Positions 38,502 to 46,764 of a stretch of DNA of 64,000 nucleotides are shown here, in pieces. The stretch comes from Burkholderia sp. S171 (GTDB taxonomy: Bacteria > Pseudomonadota > Gammaproteobacteria > Burkholderiales > Burkholderiaceae): positions 19,208 through 83,207 of the forward strand of contig NZ_LMUF01000017.1 in the NCBI RefSeq assembly GCF_009766085.1, written 5' to 3'. Below the pieces are notes generated by a model. It was not told the DNA's origin, did not search any database, and saw only the letters and a program-made list of their open reading frames with translations. The translations under genes and the position numbers were made by a program. The first letter of the stretch is position 1. Each line of letters begins with the position of its first letter.

Positions 38502-38656
38502 TATTCAAGCTGGATACGCTCGACACTGAACCTCCCGTTGATCGAAAAGGGCGGCTTCGTGCAGTCTGCCGTGGCCCGTATAGGTTGAACTAGCCGGGTC
38601 GGCCAGGTGTGCGGACGGAATGAAGGTATACGCTTATTAAACGAGGAAAAGTAGAC

Positions 38657-39826
38657 ATGACTATAAATCGCAACCGAATTATCCATGGGGGTTCGCTGCT
38701 GGCTGCAGACTCAGGGGGGGAGAGGACAGCCGGCGTGCCTTCTTCGCAAGCGACACGAAAACCGGGAATCGACTACCCGCGGATCGCAACGGAAGAGGCG
38801 TTCCAGACACCTGCTTTGAGAGAGCTGTATCGTGAGTTTTCCGCTGGCAGCTGGAGCACGCTCGACGCAAAGATGTTCGGCGTGCAAAACGATGAAGAGA
38901 GTCCGGTTGCCAATAACCTGGTGGATCTTGATCAACAGCGGCTGAAGCTGATGGATGAGAGCGGGGTTGCGATGCACTTGTTGTCGCTAACTGCGCCCGG
39001 CGTTCAGCTTCTTCGAGCAGGCGTGGCACCGGAATTTGCGAAGCTTGCGAACGACTATCTGGCCGATGCGATTCGCCGTCATCCCACGCGCTATTGCGGT
39101 CTTGCGGCTATTGCTCCTCAGGATCCGCAGAAGGCGGTCCAGGAGATGGAGCGGTCGATCCAAAAGTTGAAGCTGAATGGGTTCATCATCAATTCCCACA
39201 CCAACGACGAATACCTTGACCTCAAAAAGTACCGGCCAATATTGGAAGCGGCGGAGGCACTGGATCGTCCTATCTACATTCATCCGCGTGCGCCTTCCAG
39301 TCAATTGGCGGGCGCATTCGATCTTGCGTCGATGTCGGGCCCGCTTTGGGGCTTCAATACCGAAGTCAGCGTTCATGTCATGCGCCTTTATTGCGCCGGC
39401 GTGTTCGAGCAGTTTCCCAAGCTGAAAATTGTTATCGGTCACATGGGCGAGGGCTTCCCTTTTTATTTGTGGCGTTGCGATTGGGCGGCTGCGATCAGCA
39501 AACTTCCTCGTGACCGTTTCAGCGAAGTCTTTCGACGCAACGTTGCCATTACTACCAGCGGCGCGGCGGACTTTGGCAACGGCAACGCTTCTGCAGCCCC
39601 GGCGCTCGAATGTGCGATCAAAGCAGTCGGCGCGGAAAACGTCATTTGGGCGGTCGACTATCCCTATCAACCCATGAGCGCCGGCGTGGCGTTCATGGAC
39701 AACGTGATGATCAGCGAAGCAGACCGTGAAGCGATCTATCACCAGAATGCGAGACGGGTGTTTCATATCGAACAGGAGCCCGCGTGTCTGTCGAAAGCGG
39801 CGCATGAAAGCGGGGTCCGCGCTTGA
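38657..39826 (+). CDS. LigW/gamma-resorcylate-decarboxylase-like amidohydrolase
   Basis: A 389-residue metal-dependent decarboxylase of the amidohydrolase superfamily. After a 40-residue non-conserved leader comes RIATEEAFQTPAL, where Glu replaces the first HxH, as in 5-carboxyvanillate decarboxylase (LigW) and 2,6-dihydroxybenzoate decarboxylase. Further landmarks are LTAPGVQLL, IYIHPRAPS, IVIGHMGEGFPFYLWR and WAVDYPYQPM. Non-oxidative removal of a ring carboxyl next to a hydroxyl is likely. GAGGAAA precedes the ATG. The FAD monooxygenase gene follows with its own box, so decarboxylation and then hydroxylation is a reasonable order. Confidence 0.88.
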   Translation: MTINRNRIIHGGSLLAADSGGERTAGVPSSQATRKPGIDYPRIATEEAFQTPALRELYREFSAGSWSTLDAKMFGVQNDEESPVANNLVDLDQQRLKLMDESGVAMHLLSLTAPGVQLLRAGVAPEFAKLANDYLADAIRRHPTRYCGLAAIAPQDPQKAVQEMERSIQKLKLNGFIINSHTNDEYLDLKKYRPILEAAEALDRPIYIHPRAPSSQLAGAFDLASMSGPLWGFNTEVSVHVMRLYCAGVFEQFPKLKIVIGHMGEGFPFYLWRCDWAAAISKLPRDRFSEVFRRNVAITTSGAADFGNGNASAAPALECAIKAVGAENVIWAVDYPYQPMSAGVAFMDNVMISEADREAIYHQNARRVFHIEQEPACLSKAAHESGVRA

Positions 39827-39923
39827 GACGGAGTGCGTTTTCGAGGAATTCCGGCTTTGCGGTTCGTGGGTGGCGAGTGGGCGATCGGTGCAATGGTCGA
39901 AGCGGTTGTGTGGCGATGGAAGA

Positions 39924-39962
39924 TATGCGTGCCGGGTATAGGTTCGGCGCTTATAGCATCTG
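39924..39962 (+). promoter_or_regulatory. LysR-type box E, upstream of FAD monooxygenase
   Basis: TATG-N9-TATA at 39924-39940 (one change from CATA) with TAGCATCTG at 39954-39962 and repeats 20 bases apart. It ends 114 bases before the monooxygenase start and is the most divergent of the six copies. Confidence 0.6.
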
Positions 39963-40075
39963 GCTCTGCACAGTCTGGTGAGGCACAGTACTGAGCATTC
40001 GATACAACCCGCGTTCGCCCATCGACATCAAAGAAGGATCACGTTTTTCCCGCGTGTGTGAGGGAAGTGCTTCAA

Positions 40076-41728
40076 ATGGAACCAGGCGAAAACCTTATGA
40101 TTGACAATAAAGTGTTGGAGACAAAAGTTCTCATAGTCGGAGCGGGACCGACTGGCCTTGCGCTCGCAATCGAGCTGGGTGGCCGCTCGATTCCATGCGT
40201 GGTGATTGAACGAAATGATCGCGCTGGTTATGCGCCCCGGGCCAAGACGACTAATGTTCGGACACGGGAGCATCTGCGCCGATGGGGGATCGCTGACCGT
40301 CTCGCAGAGGCGTCGCCCTTTGGGCTCGACTATCCTTCTCACGTGCTTTTTGTGACGCGCCTGAGTGGTCATCGTCTTGCAAAATTCGATCACGTGCTGA
40401 ATTGCAACCCTGAGAAAAACGCACACTATTCCGAGCACGCGCAGTGGATTCCGCAGTATTTGCTCGAAGAGGTGCTGCGCTCTCACGCGCAGAGCCTTCC
40501 CGGTGTAGAGGTGCGTTTCTCGACCGAGTACGAGTCGCTTTCGCAAGATGATGATCAAGTACACGCGCAAATCCGAAACCTTGTTACGGGTGTTAGGGAA
40601 GAGATTCGTTGCGAGTATCTGGTGGGTGCCGACGGCGCCCGCAGCGCCGTGCGCGATGTGATCGGCGCGAAAATGTCTGGAAGCTACGGCCTGTCGAGAA
40701 ACTACAATATTGTGTTTCGCGCACCCGGCCTTGCCGAGGCACACGCTCACGGGCCGGCGATTATGTACTGGCAGGTCAACGCCGACACGCCGGGCGTTAT
40801 CGGTCCCATGGACGTCGGCGATAAATGGTTTTTCATGCCGTCAAATGTTCCGAAGGATCTCAAACTGACCAACCTCGAAGCGGCCGATTTGATCCGCAAG
40901 GCAACCGGCATTGACCTTCCTTATGAGGTTCTGAGTACTGATGAATGGGTGGCGAGTCGTCTCATTGCCGACAAATATCGCGATCGGCGCATCTTTCTCG
41001 CTGGCGATGCCTGTCATTTGCACCCACCTATGGGAGGGTATGGAATGAACATGGGAATTGCTGATGGGGTCGATCTGGGCTGGAAAATGGCGGCGACCTT
41101 GCAAGGTTGGGGCGGATCCAGCCTGATGGACAGTTACGAGGCCGAACGACGCCCCGTGCATAACTTCGTTATGGACGAGGCAGTTGCGAACCACTCTCTG
41201 ATCGGAACGCAAGTGTTTCAACCGGGATTAGAAGACCTGACTGCTGAGGGCGCGCAGCTCCGCGATGAAGCGAGCCAGCACATTCAACTCACTAAGGCTC
41301 GGGAGTTTTTAAACCTGCGTGTCGTGCTGGGGTATCACTATGGCGAGTCGTCGCTCGTGGTATCGGACGGTTCAGCTATTGCCCCGCAGGGCGGCGAGCA
41401 ATACGTACCGTCGGCCAGTCCTGGGTGCGTTGCCCCGCACGCGTGGATGGAAGACGGTAGTTCGCTTTACGATGGATTCGGTCAGGGCTTTACGCTATTG
41501 GTGACCGATTGGAAAGCCGACGACGTCGATCTCAACATCAGGCAGGCTACGCATGACGCAACCAAGACTAAGATCCCCCTGACGGTCTCTTCTCCGGAGA
41601 ACTCGACTCTGGCGGAGCTATACAGCGCGCGCTATGTACTGATTCGACCCGACCAGCATGTGGCGTGGCGTGGAGATTCCTGGCCGGACAATGGCCAGCA
41701 ATTGTTGGAGCGTGTGAGCGGCCACTGA
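40076..41728 (+). CDS. FAD-dependent aromatic monooxygenase (MhpA/TfdB class)
   Basis: A 550-residue class A flavoprotein hydroxylase that uses NAD(P)H and oxygen to hydroxylate a phenolic ring. The FAD motif GAGPTG is near residues 22-27, the DG motif is YLVGADGARSAVR, and the second FAD motif is IFLAGDACHLHPPMGGYGMN. A thioredoxin-like C-terminal domain typical of the MhpA/TfdB group follows. AGGGAA precedes the ATG at 40076; the open frame begins with a GTG at 40058. It could act on the phenol produced by the LigW-like decarboxylase. It converges with lysR. Confidence 0.9.
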   Translation: MEPGENLMIDNKVLETKVLIVGAGPTGLALAIELGGRSIPCVVIERNDRAGYAPRAKTTNVRTREHLRRWGIADRLAEASPFGLDYPSHVLFVTRLSGHRLAKFDHVLNCNPEKNAHYSEHAQWIPQYLLEEVLRSHAQSLPGVEVRFSTEYESLSQDDDQVHAQIRNLVTGVREEIRCEYLVGADGARSAVRDVIGAKMSGSYGLSRNYNIVFRAPGLAEAHAHGPAIMYWQVNADTPGVIGPMDVGDKWFFMPSNVPKDLKLTNLEAADLIRKATGIDLPYEVLSTDEWVASRLIADKYRDRRIFLAGDACHLHPPMGGYGMNMGIADGVDLGWKMAATLQGWGGSSLMDSYEAERRPVHNFVMDEAVANHSLIGTQVFQPGLEDLTAEGAQLRDEASQHIQLTKAREFLNLRVVLGYHYGESSLVVSDGSAIAPQGGEQYVPSASPGCVAPHAWMEDGSSLYDGFGQGFTLLVTDWKADDVDLNIRQATHDATKTKIPLTVSSPENSTLAELYSARYVLIRPDQHVAWRGDSWPDNGQQLLERVSGH

Positions 41729-41781
41729 CGTCATTTTGTGATGCGGGGGCTTAGCCGAGCCGTCGCGGGACTCGGCCTGTG

Positions 41782-42735
41782 TCATACATGGCGAATGAGA
41801 TGCAGCTTGTCTGTATCTCGCGCCGTCGTGTTCTGACGGCTGGCAACTCGCCGCAGCAAATCGCAGAAGTATTCGCTTGCCGGCGTCGAGGGGACACTGC
41901 TGCGACGAACCAACGTCATGGATGGCCCCTCCAGTGTTTCCTCGATTGGAATCGGCACGGTGAGGTCGCGGGTGAGCGGAGAGCCGAGCCACTGCTCCGG
42001 GAGCATGATGAGCATGTCAGTCGAGAGAAGGGCAGTAATCCAAGTCAGTGCAGACTCGGCCTGGAGCGCGAGCTTGGGAACAGGCAGCCCGCGGCCTGAG
42101 AAGACCCCCGAGAATTCCTTTTCAGCCTCGGAAGTGATCGAGGTCGAGATCCATCGTGCCTCGGTCAACTGCGCCAACGAGCGGGCGCCCGCAAGCGGAT
42201 GTTCCTTGCGCGCAAGAACGACGCGGCGCGTCGCAAACAGGGTTTCGAGTTGCAGCCCTGGCGCGGTGCCGCATTCCGGTGCCGGGCCCAGGTAAAAGTC
42301 CACCACGCCGCTGCGAATGCGCGCATCGATCACGGGAAAGACGCCTTCAATGATCCGCAGCCGGACGTTCGGATAACGCCGGGTAAAAACATCCAGCGCT
42401 TCGGGCAGCAGTGCCTGATGACCCATGGCGGAAATGCATGCAACCACAGTGCCGTGAACCGAACCTTGCATCTGCTGAATTTCGTCGCGCGCGCGGCGCA
42501 GCTCATTCATCGCGGTACTGGCACGGATTACGAACAGGTCGCCCATTGGGGTAAGCGCCGCGCCGGTAGCCTGCCGTTCCAGCAAGGGCGCGCCCATTTC
42601 CTTTTCGAGTTCGCGGACGCTTCGGCTCAAGGCGGGTTGTGACACCCCGAGATATTTGGCGGCAGCGTTGATGCTGCCTTTCTCTGCGACCGCCAGCAAG
42701 TCGCGCAAATGATGCATCTTCATAGTGTCTCGCAT
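41782..42735 (-). CDS. LysR-family regulator
   Basis: A LysR-type transcriptional regulator of 317 residues or slightly fewer. The HTH reads GSINAAAKYLGVSQPALSRS, and the co-inducer-binding domain starts at about residue 95 (GTVVACISAMGHQALLPEAL). The start may be 42735, 42723 or 42717; GAGA lies before the second. A CTATC-TTTG-GATAG palindrome is 16-29 bases upstream, probably an autoregulatory or promoter element. It is the only LysR gene in the window and sits next to the box E target, so it is the first candidate for the six 39-bp boxes. Confidence 0.92.
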   Translation of the reverse strand: MRDTMKMHHLRDLLAVAEKGSINAAAKYLGVSQPALSRSVRELEKEMGAPLLERQATGAALTPMGDLFVIRASTAMNELRRARDEIQQMQGSVHGTVVACISAMGHQALLPEALDVFTRRYPNVRLRIIEGVFPVIDARIRSGVVDFYLGPAPECGTAPGLQLETLFATRRVVLARKEHPLAGARSLAQLTEARWISTSITSEAEKEFSGVFSGRGLPVPKLALQAESALTWITALLSTDMLIMLPEQWLGSPLTRDLTVPIPIEETLEGPSMTLVRRSSVPSTPASEYFCDLLRRVASRQNTTARDTDKLHLIRHV

Positions 42736-42750
42736 TGTTTTTGTACCAGC

Positions 42751-42764
42751 CTATCTTTGGATAG
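42751..42764. promoter_or_regulatory. Palindrome CTATCTTTGGATAG upstream of lysR
   Basis: Five-base arms with a TTTG spacer, immediately upstream of the lysR start on the minus strand. It could be the LysR protein's own site, but its sequence differs from the six TATG-N9-CATA boxes, which leaves open whether one protein binds both. Confidence 0.45.
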
Positions 42765-42868
42765 ATAAGCGCCCGTCTAGCGTACTTGCATTTGTCCGGC
42801 AATGAACTTATGACTCTCCCGCATATTCGTCCGGCGTCCGAGCCCTTCTGGTGGCGCTGGCGAGGTTC

Positions 42869-43891
42869 TCAAGCCAGTCCGAGCCATCGAGCCGCGTTGC
42901 CCCACCGCAGCGCCTCCTGTGTGGCATCGCTGAGTCCCAGCGATACCACGCGTGCCGCCGGATCGGCGTCCATGATCGCGAACGGATAGTCGGTTCCGAT
43001 CATGACGCGGTCTTCGCCAACCGTCTCGATGAGTGCGCGGATTGCCGTGGCGCTGTAGAGGAGGTCGTCGTAGTAGAGCGCCCGTGCAGCGTCTACCGGT
43101 GCAATCGGAATGGCTTCGCGCAGGGCGCGCTGGCATTCCCATGCGTACTGCATGCGCGGCAGCACGGTCTGGATCGCACCGCCGCCGTGGCTCAGTGCAA
43201 TGCGCAAGCGCGGGAACTTGGCCAACAGGCCGCCCGTAATGATCGACGCCGCAGCCAGTCCGATTTCACCCGGGAAAGCGACGATCTGTTCGAGCGAAGC
43301 GGGTCCCACCAGCCGATCCATGCCGGCGGGACGCAATGGATGAACAAAGATAGCCGCGCCGCACGCCTCCGCTGCCTCGAAGAACGGCCAAAAACGAGGA
43401 TCGCCGATCGGCACGCCTCCCACATTGCTGCCGACTTCGATGCCGGCCAGCCGCAGCTCGCCGACCGCAAATTCAAGTTCCCGAATTGCCCGATCTATGT
43501 TTTGGAGCGGCGCCGCGCCGAGCGCGCTGAACCGGTCGGGCGCCAGTGCCACCATGTTCGCAAGCGTTTCGTTCAGGAAGCGCGACAACATCGCGCCGTC
43601 CTCTGGATCGAGCCAATACGAAAGCAGCTCCGGCATGGGGGACAGTACGTGCCGCTCAATGCCGAGTCTCTCCATGTCGTCGCGCCGAACGTTGATATCC
43701 CACGCCTGATCCGACACCGTTCGATACACATTGCCGGAGATGACCACGTGCCGGTGGCACGGCTGAGCGCTGCGCATGGACGGCCAGGGCGCATCCGGCC
43801 GGCTCCCCACGTAAGCCGGGAAATCGTGCGGGACGACATGCGTATGGATGTCGATACAGCCGCATAGGTGTTGTTGAAAGGGGGAGGTCAT
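42869..43891 (-). CDS. ACMSD-family amidohydrolase with intact HxH
   Basis: An amidohydrolase of 340 residues from the start at 43891, which has AGGAG eight bases upstream; the open frame extends to 43939. The metal motif is IDIHTHVVPHDFP, with IFVHPLRPAG, IALSHGGGAIQTVLPR and GTDYPFAIMD later. It resembles ACMSD-type decarboxylases that act on ring-cleavage products or hydroxybenzoates. It is divergent from the intact two-component monooxygenase operon, with a 112-base shared control region holding an inverted repeat. Confidence 0.87.
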   Translation of the reverse strand: MTSPFQQHLCGCIDIHTHVVPHDFPAYVGSRPDAPWPSMRSAQPCHRHVVISGNVYRTVSDQAWDINVRRDDMERLGIERHVLSPMPELLSYWLDPEDGAMLSRFLNETLANMVALAPDRFSALGAAPLQNIDRAIRELEFAVGELRLAGIEVGSNVGGVPIGDPRFWPFFEAAEACGAAIFVHPLRPAGMDRLVGPASLEQIVAFPGEIGLAAASIITGGLLAKFPRLRIALSHGGGAIQTVLPRMQYAWECQRALREAIPIAPVDAARALYYDDLLYSATAIRALIETVGEDRVMIGTDYPFAIMDADPAARVVSLGLSDATQEALRWGNAARWLGLA

Positions 43892-43925
43892 TCGGGTAAC
43901 TCCTAATGCGGAGGATCGTATTAAA

Positions 43926-43983
43926 GGTTGCAAAACCAACCATTGTCGGCTTTAATTCGATCACGGTTTGGTTGCTTTTGCAA
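43926..43983. promoter_or_regulatory. Inverted repeat in divergent promoter region
   Basis: TTGCAAAA (43928-43935) is repeated in inverse as TTTTGCAA (43976-43983), 40 bases apart. Local dyads GGTTG-N6-CAACC (43926-43941) and TTGC-TTTT-GCAA (43972-43983) lie inside. It sits between the divergent amidohydrolase and monooxygenase genes, so it is a plausible shared operator. The protein is unknown; the MarR at 51669 is a candidate. Confidence 0.45.
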
Positions 43984-44003
43984 TAGTTTTGGAGACTTTA
44001 GAA

Positions 44004-45248
44004 ATGACATCAATGCCAAGCGTCCTTGAACGTCAGGCTGTTCCGGCCGACACTTTCCTTTCAGACGACGAGCGGTTTGCGCGCTTGCTCGATGCCGCTG
44101 GAGAAATGCGTTTAGTCGTGGCGCAGCGCGCCCGTCAAACCGAAATTGACCGGCGCGTCTCGACCGACGTTACGCAGCGGCTTATAGAAGCTGGCCTCTA
44201 CCGGGTTGTTCAGCCACGCCGTTTCGGCGGCTATCAACTGAGCCTGGAGGCGCTGCGCCGCCTCGCTTTTGAAATAGGCCGCGGATGTACGTCGACGGGC
44301 TGGTGCTACGGACTCAGTGCTGCGGCATCGTGGGTGCTCGGCATGTTTCCGGAGGAAGCGCAACAAGACGTCTGGGGCGATTCGCCCGACGCGCTGCTCG
44401 CTTCCTGCATCGCGCCGACGGGTAAAGCCGTGCCGGTGGAGGGCGGTTATATGTTCAAAGGTCGCTGGGGCTTCGGCAGCAATAGCGACAACGCGCAATG
44501 GCTGGCGCTGGGTGCAATGGTCGCGCAGGCCGAAGGCGAGCCCCCCAGGCCAATTTTCCTGCTCGTGCCGAAGGGGGACTACCGGATCGTCGATACGTGG
44601 CACACCGTGGGTCTTGCCGGCACCGGCAGCAAGGACATCGCAATCGACAACGAAGTGTTCGTTCCGGCGCATCGCACCGTGTCGTTCAAGGATGTTCTCG
44701 AGCAGGAAGCGCCTGGGGCGGACTTCCACGATTCAGCGCTGTATCGCGTGCCCTTCCTGAGCGGTTTTCCCCCGTTGCTCGCCAATCCGGCCGTTGCGGC
44801 GTTGCGCGGCGCAGTAGACGAATTTGTCGAGGGTATTGCCGCCCGTGCCACCCGTGGCGCATTCGCAGGTGGGGGCGCCTCACTTGGCCAATTCGGCCAT
44901 GTCCAGACGGCCGTGGCGCAAGCTGAAGCGGCGATCGATGCCGCGCAGTTGATTCTTCAGCGCGATTTGCAGCTCGCCACGGATCTGGTCGACGCAGGCA
45001 TGAAGCTGAGTGTGGAACAACGCATCACGCTGCGACGCGGCCACGCGTATTCGGTCCATCTTTGTGTCGATGCAATCAATGCACTCTACGACGTCGTCGG
45101 GGGCACCGGTATCCAGCTGGATAACGGCATCCAGCGGGCCTGGCGCGACATCAACGCGCTTGCTCACCACATCAGCGTCAACTGGAACGCGGTCTCGACG
45201 ATGTATGGACAAATGCGGCTCGGCCAGCCTCCGCGCGGCCAGTACTGA
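44004..45248 (+). CDS. Two-component flavin monooxygenase, oxygenase subunit (intact)
   Basis: A 414-residue acyl-CoA-dehydrogenase-fold hydroxylase of the HpaH/HsaA class, using reduced flavin from a separate reductase. Landmarks are RFGGYQLSLEALRRLAFEIG near the N-terminus, FKGRWGFGSNSDNAQW, GTGSKDIAIDNEVFVPAHR and a C-terminal INALYDVVGGTGIQLDNGIQ segment. GGAGA lies before the ATG at 44004; the open frame extends to 43968. It is the intact counterpart of the gene with two stops at 20735. A VOC dioxygenase and the reductase follow, so it likely makes a catechol-type product for ring opening. Confidence 0.92.
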   Translation: MTSMPSVLERQAVPADTFLSDDERFARLLDAAGEMRLVVAQRARQTEIDRRVSTDVTQRLIEAGLYRVVQPRRFGGYQLSLEALRRLAFEIGRGCTSTGWCYGLSAAASWVLGMFPEEAQQDVWGDSPDALLASCIAPTGKAVPVEGGYMFKGRWGFGSNSDNAQWLALGAMVAQAEGEPPRPIFLLVPKGDYRIVDTWHTVGLAGTGSKDIAIDNEVFVPAHRTVSFKDVLEQEAPGADFHDSALYRVPFLSGFPPLLANPAVAALRGAVDEFVEGIAARATRGAFAGGGASLGQFGHVQTAVAQAEAAIDAAQLILQRDLQLATDLVDAGMKLSVEQRITLRRGHAYSVHLCVDAINALYDVVGGTGIQLDNGIQRAWRDINALAHHISVNWNAVSTMYGQMRLGQPPRGQY

Positions 45249-45261
45249 AGGAGAAAATTCG

Positions 45262-46188
45262 ATGGTCCGATATCGGAAACTGGGACGAGTAGAACTCAAT
45301 GTGACCCAGTTGGAACGGGCTCGCCGCTTCTACGAGGAAGTAGTGGGACTGCAATATGTCGATACGGGCGCTGATGGCGGCGTCCAGTTGCGCTGCGACC
45401 AGGATCACCACAGCGTCGTACTGTACGCGGCCCCGGAAGCGGGTCTGCGATGCGCTGGTTTCATGCTGGAAGACATGACGCAATTCGAGCCGCTTATCGA
45501 ACGTCTCGCTAGCGCGGGACTCCGCGTGCATGAAACCGATCTGCAAACATGCCGGGTGCGCGCGCAGCTTCGTGCGGTCCGTGTGTTCGAGCCGCTCGTC
45601 GGCGCGACCATTGAGTTCTATGTTCCGTCGCATGATTCGGCGCGCCCGTTTCAGCCGTCGGTGGCACGCATCCAGCGGCTTGGGCACGTCGTGTTCAATA
45701 CTCCCGACGCGGCGCGCGCTGTTGAGTTCTGGCGTGACGTGCTGAATTTTAGGGAATCGGATTCGGTCGGCGAGTTCATCACGTTCATGCGCTGCTGGCC
45801 TAATCCCTATCACCACGGGATAGGGATCGCCAAATACGAGCGCCACTGTCTTCACCATGTCAATTACATGGTGACGGAGATCGACGATATTGGCCGTGCT
45901 TTGTCGCGTTTAAAGACCGCCGGTTCGGACGTGGTCTTCGGACCGGGGCGGCATCCAGCCTCCGACAGCATATTTTTGTATTTTCTCGATCCAGACGGCA
46001 TGACGATGGAATACAGCTTCGGCATGGAAGCTTTCCCCGAAGAATTTCCACGCGCGCCGCGACGCATCGAGCCGTCCCCGACATCCCTTGACTATTGGAG
46101 CTCTACGCGCGATCCACGCTGTTTTACAGGCGCGGGTGCCAATGCAGCGCCCGAATCCATCGATGAACAAATTGAGGAAAAAGCATGA
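45262..46188 (+). CDS. Two-domain VOC-fold extradiol dioxygenase
   Basis: A 308-residue type I extradiol-type ring-cleavage dioxygenase with two VOC units. The C-terminal unit carries the likely iron ligands His142 (RLGHVVFNT), His199 (CLHHVNYMV) and Glu250 (MTMEYSFG). AAGGAG precedes the ATG at 45262; the open frame runs back into the oxygenase gene. Its stop overlaps the reductase start as ATGA. It should cleave the catechol made by the preceding monooxygenase. Confidence 0.88.
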   Translation: MVRYRKLGRVELNVTQLERARRFYEEVVGLQYVDTGADGGVQLRCDQDHHSVVLYAAPEAGLRCAGFMLEDMTQFEPLIERLASAGLRVHETDLQTCRVRAQLRAVRVFEPLVGATIEFYVPSHDSARPFQPSVARIQRLGHVVFNTPDAARAVEFWRDVLNFRESDSVGEFITFMRCWPNPYHHGIGIAKYERHCLHHVNYMVTEIDDIGRALSRLKTAGSDVVFGPGRHPASDSIFLYFLDPDGMTMEYSFGMEAFPEEFPRAPRRIEPSPTSLDYWSSTRDPRCFTGAGANAAPESIDEQIEEKA

Positions 46189-46682
46189 GCACGCCATGCG
46201 TCGATAGCCGCGAGCTGCGCAATGCGCTGGGCCGCTTCGCCACCGGTGTCTGCGTAGTCACTACCGGCACCGCAGATGGGCGTAAGGCAGCGCTGACCAT
46301 CAATTCGTTTTGCTCGGTTTCGCTCGATCCGCCGTTGGTCGCGTGGTATCTGAACGACCGGGCGCCGAGCTTGCCGATATTCAGGACGTCTGGATACTTC
46401 GCGGTGCACATACTTGCCGCCGATCAGCAAGAGCTCGCATCGCATTTCGCGCGTCCCTCGGAGGACAAATTCGCCCCCTACAGCCACCGAGTGAAGGCCG
46501 GTCTGGGCGATGTGCCGGTGCTGGGCGATGCGCTCGCATGCTTCGAGTGCCGGACGACTGCCATCGAGACATACGGAGACCACGTGATGATTCTTGGCCA
46601 CGTCGAGCGTTTCTCGTATGGCAGCGAGTCGCCGCTGTTGTTTCATGCCGGGCGCTTCATGGAGCATGGCGCCGCTGCATGA
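46185..46682 (+). CDS. Flavin reductase component, copy 2
   Basis: A 165-residue FMN-binding split-barrel reductase. Segments LRNALGRFATGVCVVTTGTA, AALTINSFCSVSLDPPLVAW, FAVHILAADQ and the ending LLFHAGRF are characteristic. It overlaps the VOC gene by ATGA. It is the natural partner of the intact oxygenase at 44004, with the dioxygenase gene placed between them. Confidence 0.9.
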   Translation: MSTPCVDSRELRNALGRFATGVCVVTTGTADGRKAALTINSFCSVSLDPPLVAWYLNDRAPSLPIFRTSGYFAVHILAADQQELASHFARPSEDKFAPYSHRVKAGLGDVPVLGDALACFECRTTAIETYGDHVMILGHVERFSYGSESPLLFHAGRFMEHGAAA

Positions 46683-46764
46683 CGGCGTAATGGCGTAATG
46701 GCACAACGGAACCGGCCCGCAGTGGCTGGCCGCTGAAGAAGCAGAAAGTAAACTGGAGACAATC

